From: Edaphobacter aggregans
GTDB taxonomy: Bacteria; Acidobacteriota; Terriglobia; Terriglobales; Acidobacteriaceae
Assembly: GCA_022736715.1 (NCBI GenBank)
Contig: DZDJ01000014.1
Span: 1 to 53,634, forward strand
Direction of reading: 5' to 3'
DNA: 53,634 nt
Under the pieces are notes generated by a model, which worked only from the letters and a program-made list of their open reading frames with translations, was not told the origin of the DNA and ran no database searches. Below, piece after piece: positions 33,483-42,582 of this stretch. Positions within the stretch are counted from its first letter, which is position 1, and each line of letters opens with the position of its first letter. The translations under genes and the position numbers were made by a program.

Positions 33483-33489
33483 GGGCGGT

Positions 33490-34725
33490 CTATGCCAGCA
33501 GCAGAAAACCCGCGGCCAGGGCGGCCACAATCGCCAGCAGTTCTGCGGTTGCGCGCAGACGAAAGGCGTTGCGTCCGTAGAGCAATGTGGCCGCGGCTTT
33601 CACAATGGTGTTGGCGGTCACGCCCAGCAGCAGCAGGCGCGCCACCAGATTTACCGGGACGCCCTGCGAGAAGAGCGCAGGAAAGGACGCCAGCAGTGCA
33701 TCAATATCTGTGGAACCGATGAGCGCCGCTGTGCCGAAAAGGCCGGCGTGGCCGAACCATTGGTGTGCCAGCGTCACGATGTATTGCACCACGACAAAGA
33801 GCAGAGCCAGTTGCAGCGCGGTCACAATCTGCAATGGGTTTTTCTTTTCCAGGACCGTTCCGGCGTCTTTGGCGGAGCGCAGTCCATACAGCGAAAGCAG
33901 CGCACCGATCAGGCAGGGGGCCACAAAGGCAGGCAGCACCGTTTTGACCAGGGACGGGTCCAGAATCCAGGCAATGGTGAGCACACGCAGCAGCGAAACC
34001 ACGGTGGCGGCCACAACGCCGCCCACCAGGGCATTGGTGGCGCCGGTATGCTCACGGCTTTCGCGGGAAAATGCCACCGAGACCTGCGTGGAGGAAACCA
34101 GTCCGCCGATGGTTCCTGTCAACAGCCAGCCGGATTTTGCGCCGAAGAACCTGCGCGCCAGATAGCCGAGGAATGCCAGTCCGGAGAAGATGAGCACCAG
34201 CGCCCAGATGTTGCGCGGATGAAAGACGCCATACGGCCCGTAACTGCCATGCGGCAGCGCAGGAAAAATAATCAGCGCCATGGCCAGAAACTGCACCATG
34301 GCGCGCAGTTCCACTGTGCCAATGCGCTGCACCAGCGCATGCAGCCAGGATTTTTCCAGCAGAATGAGCACCAGCCAGGCATAAAGCGCCGCGGCCAGGC
34401 GAAGATGGCCGTGGCCGGCGACAACACCGAAGAGCAGCACGGCGATGGCGGCCACTTCTGTGGTGGCATCGCGCTCCAGCCTGCCTGCGGAAAGGCGAAC
34501 AATGGCCAGCAGCGCCACGCAGGCAGCAAGAATGAGGATGGCAATCGTGTGCAGCCCGATCAGCAACAGATAGCCGCACAGCCCGGCAATGGTGCCAAGC
34601 AGGGTAAAGGTGCGCAGGCCGCCAATGGCTCCGGGCTCGGCATCGCCGTAAGCGCGCTGGCGGTCAATGCCCACGGCAGCGCCGCCGACCGCGGCAATCA
34701 CAATTCCAAAGAGCCTTGCGTCCAC
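33490..34725 (-). CDS. MgtC/DUF4010 membrane protein
   Basis: The 411-residue protein consists of an N-terminal MgtC/SapB-type domain (IVIAAVGGAAVGIDRQRA, then GGLRTFTLLGTIAGLCGYLL, about 8-60) and a C-terminal DUF4010 region with about eight more membrane helices (SGWLLTGTIGGLVSSTQVSV and later GSTDIDALLASFPALF). Members are inner-membrane proteins of unknown transport role; MgtC relatives influence magnesium homeostasis and ATP synthase. It ends only 7 bp from the TonB receptor stop, so the two genes converge without a visible terminator. Gene length is usual for this combined architecture. Confidence 0.88.
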   Translation of the reverse strand: MDARLFGIVIAAVGGAAVGIDRQRAYGDAEPGAIGGLRTFTLLGTIAGLCGYLLLIGLHTIAILILAACVALLAIVRLSAGRLERDATTEVAAIAVLLFGVVAGHGHLRLAAALYAWLVLILLEKSWLHALVQRIGTVELRAMVQFLAMALIIFPALPHGSYGPYGVFHPRNIWALVLIFSGLAFLGYLARRFFGAKSGWLLTGTIGGLVSSTQVSVAFSRESREHTGATNALVGGVVAATVVSLLRVLTIAWILDPSLVKTVLPAFVAPCLIGALLSLYGLRSAKDAGTVLEKKNPLQIVTALQLALLFVVVQYIVTLAHQWFGHAGLFGTAALIGSTDIDALLASFPALFSQGVPVNLVARLLLLGVTANTIVKAAATLLYGRNAFRLRATAELLAIVAALAAGFLLLA

Positions 34726-34893
34726 CGCCAGTTCCTCCGCCGCAAGTGTATCAACGGGAAAGGTGGTGCGGCATTTTTCTGTGCGCGGAAAGAGGAGAAA
34801 TTTTCACGCAGCCGTAATGATGGTTGCCCTTGTTTCCTTTCCCCGGAGCATGTTTCCCGGATAAGCTGAAGAGGTATGGATTGGGAGATGACG

Positions 34894-36531
34894 ATGAAGC
34901 CCAGGTTGATTTTTTCTGCAGCTCTGCTGGCTGTAGTGTTGATGCTGACCTCTGTCACCGCGCATGCTGCCAGTAATGAGACGCCCACCGCCACGCCGAT
35001 CAAGCATGTGGTTGTGATTTTTGGCGAGAACATCTCCTTCGATCATTACTTCGGCACTTATCCGCACGCGGTGAACCCCGCCAATGAGCCGCAGTTCACC
35101 GCCGCGCCAGATACGCCGACCGTGAACGGATTGACGAAGACACTGCTGGAGCACAATCCCAATCTACTGAATACACAGGTCAACAAAGACGACGCCAGCA
35201 GTCCTTTCCGGCTGGCCCGTTCGCAGGCGGCCACCGAGGACGAAGACCATAGCTACACGGCCGAGCAGCGCGCCTTCCATGCCGGACTGATGGATTCGTT
35301 TCCACGCTATACCGGCATCGCAGGTTCGCCTGCCGTGCAGCAGCGGCTGGGCACCGCAATGGCCATGCAGCCGCAGTATGCGCACCAGACCAAGGGCCTG
35401 GTGATGGGCTATTTCGATGGCAACACGGTAACGGCGCTGTGGAACTATGCGCAGAACTATGCGATGAACGACAACTCGTTCGGCACCACGTTTGGTCCGT
35501 CCACGCCGGGTGCGATCAATTTGATTTCTGGCCAGACGAATGGCGTTTCCGACAAGGTGAATGCTGGCAGCACCGTGATTGCAGGCGGTGACGGCACCTT
35601 TACAGAAATCGATGACGGAGACCCGCTGGGCGATGTCTGCTCCACCACAACGGAGTCTCTGCTACGGTTTGAAGGCAACAACATTGGCGACATGCTCAGC
35701 AGGAAAGACATTACCTGGGGATGGTTTGAGGGTGGCTTTGACCTGAGCAAAAAGAACCCCAATGGCACCACCAGTTGCATGCGCAGCACCTACTCCAGGG
35801 TGACGCGCGTGGATGTGCGCGACTACAGCCCGCATCATGAGCCCTTCCAGTACTACAAGCAGACGGCGAATCTCTTCCATCTGCGGCCAACTTCGGTGCA
35901 GATGATCGGCCACGACGGCGACCGGGCCAACCATCAGTACGACATCGACGATTTTTATGACACGGTGCGCGCAGGGAATTTTCCGGCAGTCAGCTTCCTG
36001 AAAGCGCCAGCCTATCAGGACGGCCACGCCGGTTACTCTGATCCGCTGGACGAGCAGGCTTTCATCGTGAAGGTCATCAACTTTCTGCAACAGCAGCCGG
36101 AGTGGAAGGACACGGCGGTGATTCTGGCCTATGACGATTCCGACGGCTGGTATGACCATCAGATGGGCCCCATCGTGAACACCTCGTCTACGCCGGCGGA
36201 TGCGTTGACGGGTGAAGGGGCCTGCGGCGATGGCGGCACCGCGCTGCCTGGTCCGCAAACGGCGCATGCGCAGGGCCGCTGCGGCTATGGGCCGCGGTTG
36301 CCGCTGCTAGTGGTTTCTCCGTATGCCCGGCGCAACTTTGTGGACCACACGCTGACGGACCAGACCTCGATTCTGCGCTTTATAGAAGACAACTGGCTGA
36401 GCGGCGAACGCGTCGGACATGGTTCGTTTGACGCCATTGCCGGCCCCATCACCGGCATGTTTGACTTCAGCCATCCGCAACTGCGCAAGCTGCGGCTGAA
36501 GGAAAGCACTGGAGTGGTGGACGCGCAATAG
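34894..36531 (+). CDS. Secreted phosphoesterase (acid phosphatase/phospholipase C family)
   Basis: The 545-residue protein has a signal peptide (MKPRLIFSAALLAVVLMLTS) and the phosphoesterase fold related to AcpA and phospholipase C: the N-terminal VVVIFGENISFDHYFGTYP with metal and nucleophile residues, MGYFDGNTV, and the C-terminal VILAYDDSDGWYDHQMGP and RLPLLVVSPYARRNFVDHT motifs. Two further in-frame ATGs lie at 34876 and 34888; I chose 34894 because GGGAG stands 6 nt before it. It probably hydrolyses phosphomonoesters or phospholipids outside the cytoplasm. The multicopper oxidase gene follows after 29 bp. Confidence 0.9.
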   Translation: MKPRLIFSAALLAVVLMLTSVTAHAASNETPTATPIKHVVVIFGENISFDHYFGTYPHAVNPANEPQFTAAPDTPTVNGLTKTLLEHNPNLLNTQVNKDDASSPFRLARSQAATEDEDHSYTAEQRAFHAGLMDSFPRYTGIAGSPAVQQRLGTAMAMQPQYAHQTKGLVMGYFDGNTVTALWNYAQNYAMNDNSFGTTFGPSTPGAINLISGQTNGVSDKVNAGSTVIAGGDGTFTEIDDGDPLGDVCSTTTESLLRFEGNNIGDMLSRKDITWGWFEGGFDLSKKNPNGTTSCMRSTYSRVTRVDVRDYSPHHEPFQYYKQTANLFHLRPTSVQMIGHDGDRANHQYDIDDFYDTVRAGNFPAVSFLKAPAYQDGHAGYSDPLDEQAFIVKVINFLQQQPEWKDTAVILAYDDSDGWYDHQMGPIVNTSSTPADALTGEGACGDGGTALPGPQTAHAQGRCGYGPRLPLLVVSPYARRNFVDHTLTDQTSILRFIEDNWLSGERVGHGSFDAIAGPITGMFDFSHPQLRKLRLKESTGVVDAQ

Positions 36532-36560
36532 CAGCGGCAATGCAGAAGGGGGCCTGGCTC

Positions 36561-38186
36561 ATGAACCGCCGCAGTTTTCTGGAAGCCGCAGGCACCGCAG
36601 CCGCAGGACTGCTGTTGCCCGCTTCTGCACGGGCAGGCGCTGCCATGCCAGCACCGCAGGTGGACCCGGCGGAGGTGCTGGATCCGTCCACGCTCACGCC
36701 GTTTGTCGATCCATTGCCACTGCCGCCAGTGGCGCGTCCGCTGGGTATGCGGCCCAATCCGATGCAGTCCAGTCCTATGCGGCCTGGGCGCTCCGTGCCG
36801 TACTATCGCATGGCCATGCGGCAGATGCGCGTCCGGCTGCATCGCTCACTGCCGCCAACCCGCATCTGGGGATTCAACCAGAGCTCACCGGGGCCGATCC
36901 TGGAAACGCGCAGCGGAGAGCCGTTCCTCGTGGAGTGGGCCAATGAATTGCCGTTGCAGCACTTCCTGCCGATCGATCATCGCATTCACGGCGCAGAAAA
37001 GAACAAACCGGATGTGCGTAGTGTGATCCATCTGCATGGCGGCAAAACGCCGCCGCAGTACGACGGTTACCCGGAGGAGTGGTATGTGCCGGGTAAGTCC
37101 GCAACATACTACTATCCCAACCAGCAGGACGCAGCACTGCTCTTCTACCACGATCATTCGATGGGCACCAACCGGCTGAACATTTACGCCGGGCTGCAGG
37201 GGCTCGCGGTGATTCGGGATGCGGAAGAAGACGCGCTGAACCTGCCGCGCGGCAGGTATGAAGTTCCGTTGCTGCTGTGCGATCGGCTGCTGCGCAAGGA
37301 CGGGCAGTTGTACTATCCCACGTCGGGCATTCCCGGCGCGCCGTGGGTGCCGGAGGTCTTTGGCAATGCCGTGCTGGTGAATGGCAGGCTGCTGCCGTAT
37401 CTGGAGGTGGAGCCGCGCCGCTATCGGCTGCGCATTCTGAACGGTTCCAATGGCCGCTTCTATCGCTTGTCGCTTGGCCAGCAGCACACGATGTACGTGA
37501 TTGGCTCAGACCAGGGGCTGCTCTCCGCGCCGGTGGAGCTGGAGTCGCTGCAACTGGCTCCGGCAGAGCGCGCTGACGTGGTGGTGGACTTCAGCGGCCA
37601 CGCTGGAAAGCAACTGGTGCTGGCCAGCGATTCACTGCCAATCCTGCAGTTCCGCGTGGCCAGCGGCAAGGTGAAGGATGCAAGCTCGCTGCCGGCAACG
37701 CTGCGCCCGGTGCAGCGCATTCCGGCGTCGCAGGCGGTGCGCACGCGGCGGCTGACGCTGGACGAACACCTGAACCACGCCGACCAGTCCATGAACATGC
37801 TGCTGAACAACACGCCGTGGAGCTACCCGGTCACGGAAAAGCCAACGCTCAACACCACGGAGATATGGGAGCTGCTGAACCTGACGAAGGACACGCATCC
37901 CATTCATCTGCATCTGGTGCGGTTTCAACTGCTCGACCGGCGGCCTTTCGATATTTCAGAGTACTTCGACAGCGGCGAGGTCAAATTCTTGGGAGAGGCT
38001 ACTCCGCCGGAGCCTGCCGAAGCTGGCTGGAAGGACACGGTGCGCGCCGACACCGGCATGCTGACGCGCATCCTTGTGCCCTTCACCGGTTATACCGGAC
38101 GCTATGTGTGGCACTGCCACATTCTGGAACATGAAGACAATGAAATGATGCGCCCGTATGAGGTTGTTCCAGCAGCGCAGAGCTGA
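36561..38186 (+). CDS. Tat-exported multicopper oxidase (CotA/bilirubin-oxidase-like)
   Basis: The 541-residue enzyme has a twin-arginine signal (MNRRSFLEAAGTAAAGLLLP). All four copper-binding segments are present: VIHLHGGKT (about 157-161), LLFYHDHSMG (about 195-203), THPIHLHLVRF and the C-terminal VWHCHILEHEDNEMM with the type 1 copper Cys-His pair. The overall form resembles spore-coat CotA and bilirubin oxidases. Such enzymes oxidise phenols, bilirubin or Mn(II) and reduce oxygen to water. The start at 36561 is chosen since AAGGGGG stands 8 nt upstream and the Tat motif then lies at residue 3. It forms an operon with the phosphoesterase. Confidence 0.93.
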   Translation: MNRRSFLEAAGTAAAGLLLPASARAGAAMPAPQVDPAEVLDPSTLTPFVDPLPLPPVARPLGMRPNPMQSSPMRPGRSVPYYRMAMRQMRVRLHRSLPPTRIWGFNQSSPGPILETRSGEPFLVEWANELPLQHFLPIDHRIHGAEKNKPDVRSVIHLHGGKTPPQYDGYPEEWYVPGKSATYYYPNQQDAALLFYHDHSMGTNRLNIYAGLQGLAVIRDAEEDALNLPRGRYEVPLLLCDRLLRKDGQLYYPTSGIPGAPWVPEVFGNAVLVNGRLLPYLEVEPRRYRLRILNGSNGRFYRLSLGQQHTMYVIGSDQGLLSAPVELESLQLAPAERADVVVDFSGHAGKQLVLASDSLPILQFRVASGKVKDASSLPATLRPVQRIPASQAVRTRRLTLDEHLNHADQSMNMLLNNTPWSYPVTEKPTLNTTEIWELLNLTKDTHPIHLHLVRFQLLDRRPFDISEYFDSGEVKFLGEATPPEPAEAGWKDTVRADTGMLTRILVPFTGYTGRYVWHCHILEHEDNEMMRPYEVVPAAQS

Positions 38187-38245
38187 CGGAAGCGCGGTGT
38201 CCCGCATGGAATGCAGCCAGATGCGGGACAGGCTTCGGCGTAGCG

Positions 38246-38845
38246 TTACATGCCGCCCTGGCCAATATCGGCTGCGGCCACGGTGGCGCTGTCTTCCTGT
38301 AAAAACTCCTCAATCACCGTGTCCAGCATCCCTTTTGCATTCAGGATGAACTCGATGGCGTCGCGTCCGGCGCCTTGTCCGCCGGGCAGTGGAGTGACGT
38401 AGTGCGCTGCGGCCTTCACCTGGGCACGGGCATTGGCCACGGCAATCGCCAGCCCGCAGACGCGCATCACCGGCAGATCTATCAGGTCGTCGCCCACGTA
38501 TGCAATCTCGTCGATGGAGACGTCTTCCCTGGCCATGATCTCGCGGACGGCCTTCAGCTTGTGCGACTGCCCCATGTAGACATGCTCCAGCCGCAGATCG
38601 CGGGCGCGCAGCGCTACCGTGTCAGAAACCCGCTTGGTGATGATGCCGCACTTCAGCCCGCCGAGCCGCGCCAGCGTAATGCCGGCGCCGTCGTGCGCGT
38701 TGAAGCCCTTGGCCTCCACCATGGAGGTGCCTGTTGCTCCGGCCGGTGCGGGAAACAGCCAGATGCCGCCGTCCGTCAGTACGCCATCCACATCGAACAG
38801 GATGACCTTGATGCGCTGTGCGCGTTCGTTTGCTGTAAGAGACAT
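38246..38845 (-). CDS. kdsC: 3-deoxy-D-manno-octulosonate 8-phosphate phosphatase (HAD family)
   Basis: The 199-residue HAD-type phosphatase removes phosphate from KDO-8-P in lipopolysaccharide core synthesis. It has VILFDVDGVLTDGGI (nucleophile Asp in motif I), KGFNAHDGAGI, GIITKRVSDTVALRARDL (motif II), and YVGDDLIDLPVM with VCGLAIAVANA (motif IV), all typical of KdsC. There is no cap domain, as usual for the family. It stands alone here, with no kdsA or kdsB nearby. A tail of about 20 residues (EEFLQEDSATVAAADIG) extends past the normal end. Confidence 0.92.
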   Translation of the reverse strand: MSLTANERAQRIKVILFDVDGVLTDGGIWLFPAPAGATGTSMVEAKGFNAHDGAGITLARLGGLKCGIITKRVSDTVALRARDLRLEHVYMGQSHKLKAVREIMAREDVSIDEIAYVGDDLIDLPVMRVCGLAIAVANARAQVKAAAHYVTPLPGGQGAGRDAIEFILNAKGMLDTVIEEFLQEDSATVAAADIGQGGM

Positions 38846-38922
38846 GCAGCCATTCTAAAGTTGCAGTGCGCTGGAGCGCCATTGCCCCGGCTGCGATAAT
38901 GCTGAGGGAGAGGCAGAGCGGC

Positions 38923-39132
38923 ATGGCGAACGAGGACTGGCTCACGGGAGATGCGCCGGGCGTAGATGCGCTGCAGGAGGGCGATTTCTACTACGATGGG
39001 CCCTACCTGGTCTTTACCGCGGCGTACCATCTGCGGCGCGGCACCTGCTGTGGTTCGCACTGCCGGCATTGCCCGTATGGACTGGCGCCAGAGCCGCCCC
39101 CGGCATCTTCGCAGAAAAAGGAATCCGGGTAA
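38923..39132 (+). CDS. Small Cys-rich DUF5522-like protein
   Basis: The 69-residue protein has the pattern LQEGDFYYDGPYLVFTAAYH followed by RRGTCCGSHCRHCPYG, that is a Cys-Cys-x3-Cys-x2-Cys cluster, which fits DUF5522. The cluster could bind zinc or an iron-sulfur centre. The start at 38923 has an AGGGAGAGG ribosome site; the open frame goes further upstream. The gene runs divergent from kdsC with about 77 bp between them. Bases 39133-39313 hold an intergenic region with an AGTTT-GATTT-AAACT inverted repeat near 39287-39301. Confidence 0.75.
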   Translation: MANEDWLTGDAPGVDALQEGDFYYDGPYLVFTAAYHLRRGTCCGSHCRHCPYGLAPEPPPASSQKKESG

Positions 39133-39313
39133 GCGCATCCCACTGACGGATTTTGCCGTTGCAGGAGGTGCCTGTGCGGGTCAGCAGTTCCCCAGCCGGC
39201 GTAGAGGGAACGCACTGCTGGTCATCACGCGCACCGGGGCATTGTTTCCGGCGGGCTGGCGTACAGAAACGGCGCATTGGTGGTAAGTTTGATTTAAACT
39301 ACACAGGATGCAC

Positions 39314-40018
39314 ATGGAAGCCGTCCCAGCTCACCCGGAAGACCACTTTGAGTCGTCAGAATCTGTCCGCGATGTCGTCATCGGCATGTCCGATGGCCTC
39401 ACGGTTCCCTTTGCACTGGCAGCCGGACTTTCCGGGGCCGTCAGCTCGGCGCATGTGGTGGTGCTGGCTGGTTTGGCGGAGATTGCTGCTGGCTCCATTG
39501 CCATGGGGCTGGGTGGTTATCTGGCCGCCCGCGGCGATGCCGAGCACTACGCCAGCGAGCGCCGCCGCGAAGAACTCGAAATTGTGGAGCGCACGCAGGA
39601 CGAAGAGGAAGAGGTCTACGAAATCTTTGAGCAGTATGGCGTTGACCGGCTGGAAAGCGAACCGGTGCTGACGGCGCTCAAGCGCAATCCCGCGGCGTGG
39701 GTCAACTTTATGATGCGCTTTGAGCTGGGGCTGGAAGAGCCAGCCAAAGGCCGCGCCAGCCGCAGCGCACTCACCATTGCTGTTTCTTACGTTGTGGGTG
39801 GGCTGGTGCCGTTGCTGCCCTACATGCTGGTGACGCACAGCGCCGATGCGCTTCGTGATTCGGTATTGATAACCTTGGCTGCGCTTTTTGTTTTTGGTGG
39901 CATCAAGGGCCGGTTGACTGGCTCCGGCTGGTTGCGCAGCGCTTTGCAGACTTCGCTGATCGGGGGCGTGGCTGCCAGCGCGGCCTATGGTCTGGCGACG
40001 TTGCTGAGCGCCCACTGA
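39314..40018 (+). CDS. VIT1/CCC1-family Fe2+/Mn2+ transporter
   Basis: The 234-residue membrane protein has the VIT1/CCC1 hallmark segments: RDVVIGMSDGLTVPFALAAG in helix 1, ALGLGG-type glycine-rich helix 2 (GSIAMGLGGYLAARGDAEHY), a cytoplasmic metal-binding stretch rich in Glu (RRREELEIVERTQDEEEEVYEIFEQYGVD), and three C-terminal helices (LTIAVSYVVGGLVPLLPYML). These export or store iron and manganese. An ATG two codons earlier (39308) is also possible; the later one has an AGGA ribosome site at the usual distance. Its presence near mntR and mntH supports a metal-homeostasis theme, but no MntR-type palindrome lies upstream. Confidence 0.88.
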   Translation: MEAVPAHPEDHFESSESVRDVVIGMSDGLTVPFALAAGLSGAVSSAHVVVLAGLAEIAAGSIAMGLGGYLAARGDAEHYASERRREELEIVERTQDEEEEVYEIFEQYGVDRLESEPVLTALKRNPAAWVNFMMRFELGLEEPAKGRASRSALTIAVSYVVGGLVPLLPYMLVTHSADALRDSVLITLAALFVFGGIKGRLTGSGWLRSALQTSLIGGVAASAAYGLATLLSAH

Positions 40019-40199
40019 TGCAAAAAAGTGCATACGCGGCCACACCTCCGGCGAAGAAATTGCTGCACCGCTGGTAAAAAGAACTGACTGAATCCTTTGT
40101 AACTTTGTCCGCCGCTGACGAATCCAACCAACAGCGGCATAGGCTGAGCAACGGTACTGCCGGTTTTGCCGTCCCACTCCAGAAGGTCAAGGGTGACAG

Positions 40200-41531
40200 A
40201 TGCTGAGCAATCTTTCCCTCGTGAGCAACGATGCAAAGTTGGCAACTGCGCTGGATGCGGATGTGCTGCAGGCCGGTCTGCGGCAGCAGTTTCCGCGTGT
40301 GCGGCAGGCAACGGAGGCGCTTTGCCGGCCGCTCTCCGCAGAAGACCAGATGGTGCAGTCCTGCGCCGAAGCCAGTCCGGTCAAGTGGCATCTGGCGCAC
40401 ACCAGCTGGTTCTTTGAGACGTTTGTCCTCCGCGAATTTCTTGCCGGGTATCAACCCTTCCATCCGGATTTCGGCTGGCTCTTCAACAGTTACTACCGCT
40501 CGCTGGGCGAGCATCCGGAGAAGAAGCTGCGCGCCTCGTTTTCGCGGCCGCCGCTGGAGTCTGTCCGCGCCTACCGCCAGCATGTGGAGCACGGAATTGC
40601 GCAGTTGTTGCAACAACCGGCGCCGCTGGAGGCCTTGCAGCGCATCGAGCTGGGCCTGCACCACGAGCAGCAGCATCAGGAACTGATTGCAACCGATGTC
40701 AAGCATGCCTTGTGGACGAACCCGCTGCATCCTGACTATCTGGAGCCATTGCCGGCGGCGGCCATAGCGGCCATAGCGGAGCTGCGCTGGCTGGAATATA
40801 ACGGTGGCCTGCACGAGATCGGCTTTTCTGGAAGCGGCTTCTGTTTCGACAACGAACAGCCGCGGCACAAAGTGTATCTGCAGCCATTCCATCTGGCGTC
40901 GCGTACCGTCACCTGCGCGGAGTATCTGCAATTTATGCAGGATGGCGGCTACCGCAAACCTGCGCTGTGGCTTTCCGAGGGCTGGGACACGCAGCAGACG
41001 CAGGGCTGGCAGGCGCCACTCTACTGGCAGCAGAGCGGGGACGGCGAATGGCAGATTTACACGCTGCGCGGCCTGCGTTCCTTGGCGGAACTGGCCGCCA
41101 CGCCGGCCTGCCACCTCAGCCTCTTTGAGGCCGATGCTTACGCGCGCTGGGCCGGTGCGCGGCTGGCGACGGAGGCCGAGTGGGAAGCGGCCGCAGCGGC
41201 GGCTCCGGTGGCAGGCAATCTGCTGGAAAGCGGCGTGCTGCATCCGGGGGCGGCAGATGTATCGCAATACGATACTCCGGCGCAGTTGTATGGCGATGTG
41301 TGGGAGTGGACGCAAAGCGCGTATGCGGGCTATCCCGGTTACAGGCCGCAGCCCGGCGCGCTGGGCGAGTACAACGGCAAATTCATGAGCAGCCAGATGG
41401 TGCTGCGGGGCGGATCGTGCGTTACGCCGTCGGCCCATGTCCGCGCCACGTACCGCAACTTCTTTTCTCCGGCAACGCGCTGGCAGTTCTCCGGCATTCG
41501 CCTGGCCAAAGATGCGGCGGTCGACGTATGA
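40200..41531 (+). CDS. egtB: Ergothioneine biosynthesis sulfoxide synthase EgtB
   Basis: The 443-residue enzyme joins hercynine with cysteine or gamma-glutamylcysteine in an iron-dependent oxidation. The N-terminal DinB-like domain has the iron ligands in KWHLAHTSWFFE (His at 64 and 67) and LGLHHEQQHQELI, and the C-terminal formylglycine-enzyme-like domain has PRHKVYLQPFHLASRTVTCAEYL, GDVWEWTQSAY and RATYRNFFSP. The stop overlaps the egtD start as ATGA, so the two genes are translationally coupled. No egtA, egtC or egtE is nearby. The 181 bp before the gene show no clear operator. Confidence 0.93.
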   Translation: MLSNLSLVSNDAKLATALDADVLQAGLRQQFPRVRQATEALCRPLSAEDQMVQSCAEASPVKWHLAHTSWFFETFVLREFLAGYQPFHPDFGWLFNSYYRSLGEHPEKKLRASFSRPPLESVRAYRQHVEHGIAQLLQQPAPLEALQRIELGLHHEQQHQELIATDVKHALWTNPLHPDYLEPLPAAAIAAIAELRWLEYNGGLHEIGFSGSGFCFDNEQPRHKVYLQPFHLASRTVTCAEYLQFMQDGGYRKPALWLSEGWDTQQTQGWQAPLYWQQSGDGEWQIYTLRGLRSLAELAATPACHLSLFEADAYARWAGARLATEAEWEAAAAAAPVAGNLLESGVLHPGAADVSQYDTPAQLYGDVWEWTQSAYAGYPGYRPQPGALGEYNGKFMSSQMVLRGGSCVTPSAHVRATYRNFFSPATRWQFSGIRLAKDAAVDV

Positions 41532-42538
41532 ACATCACACATCTTTCTGCCGAGCAGGCCGCCGTGGCCGATGCAGTGCAGCAGGGGCTGACGGCTGTGT
41601 CCAAATCGCTGCCGCCCTGGCTTTTTTATGATGCAGCCGGGTCGCTGCTCTTTGAGCAGATCACTGAATTGCCGGAGTATTACCTGACCCGCGTGGAGCG
41701 CGGCATTTTTGCGGCGCATGCGCGGCAGATGCTGGCCGGGGCCGCGCAGGGCCAGCGGCTGAGCCTGTGGGAGCTGGGCGCGGGCACCGCCAGCAAGACG
41801 GGCCTGTTGCTGCGCGCAGCACTCGAGCAGCAGGGGCGGGTGGTCTACCATCCGATTGATGTGAGTGAGAGCGCGCTGGCCGCGGCCTGCCGGCAGATTG
41901 AGCGCTCTTTGCCCGGCGTGCAGGTGGTGCCGCATGTTGCCGACTACACGCGCAATCTGGTGCTGCCAGCGGCTGCGGCCGCATCGCCGGAGCGCCGGCT
42001 GGTGCTCTACATCGGCTCCAGCATCGGCAATTTCTCTCCGCAGGAGGCATTGGCCCTGCTGCGCAGCGTGCGTCGTCAACTGGCTCCGCAGGATGGGCTG
42101 CTGCTGGGAACCGATCTGGTAAAGGATGAGGCCACGCTGCTGGCCGCGTATGACGATACCGCCGGGGTCACGGCCGCTTTCAATCGCAACATACTGCTGC
42201 ACATTAACCGGGAGCTGGGCGCGGATTTTCATCCGGAGCGTTTTGCCCATCGTGTGCGCTGGAACGCGGTGGCCTCGCGCATGGAGATTTATCTGGAAAG
42301 CCTTGCCGCGCAGCGTGTGCGCATTCCGGCAACCGGGCTGGAGATTTCCTTCACCGCAGGCGAGACCATTCATACCGAGAACAGTTACAAATTCACTGTG
42401 CCCGGCGCGCAGCGCCTGCTGGAAGCAGCCGGATTTACACTGCGCACAACCTGGATGGACCGCCGCAACTGGTTTGGCGTGCATCTGGCGCAGGCGAACA
42501 GAGCAGAACAAGTTCGCGCAGTCAGCGGAATGCAGTAA
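41528..42538 (+). CDS. egtD: L-histidine N-alpha-methyltransferase EgtD
   Basis: The 336-residue enzyme trimethylates histidine to hercynine, the first step of ergothioneine synthesis. SAM-binding landmarks are LWELGAGTASKTGLLL (motif I), VYHPIDVSESAL and VLYIGSSIGNFSPQEAL. The histidine-binding region includes NRNILLHINRELGADF and the C-terminal EISFTAGETIHTENSYKFT. The overlap with egtB and shared strand indicate one operon. It ends at a strong terminator. Together they make a low-molecular-weight thiol antioxidant, in keeping with the neighbouring metal and oxidase genes. Confidence 0.94.
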   Translation: MNITHLSAEQAAVADAVQQGLTAVSKSLPPWLFYDAAGSLLFEQITELPEYYLTRVERGIFAAHARQMLAGAAQGQRLSLWELGAGTASKTGLLLRAALEQQGRVVYHPIDVSESALAAACRQIERSLPGVQVVPHVADYTRNLVLPAAAAASPERRLVLYIGSSIGNFSPQEALALLRSVRRQLAPQDGLLLGTDLVKDEATLLAAYDDTAGVTAAFNRNILLHINRELGADFHPERFAHRVRWNAVASRMEIYLESLAAQRVRIPATGLEISFTAGETIHTENSYKFTVPGAQRLLEAAGFTLRTTWMDRRNWFGVHLAQANRAEQVRAVSGMQ

Positions 42539-42565
42539 GCGGGAGCCACTGGCCCCCGCTCTTTT
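42538..42565 (+). terminator. Terminator of the egtBD operon
   Basis: AGCGGG-A-GCC pairs with GGC-C-CCCGCT (42538-42560), followed by CTTTT. The stem begins within the egtD stop codon. Confidence 0.88.
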
Positions 42566-42582
42566 GTGCTGGCGAGGTTGCT

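Noticed and set aside
33454-34869. A 471-codon plus-strand open frame opposite the MgtC/DUF4010 gene
   Set aside because: Gln/Gly/His-rich, low complexity and antisense to a clear membrane protein.
39287-39301. AGTTT-GATTT-AAACT before the VIT1/CCC1 gene as an MntR site
   Set aside because: It does not match TTWACC-N2-RGTTAA and may be unrelated or chance AT-rich symmetry.
39903-41438. A 511-codon minus-strand open frame opposite egtB
   Set aside because: Arg/Gln-rich shadow of egtB without a ribosome site or recognisable domains.
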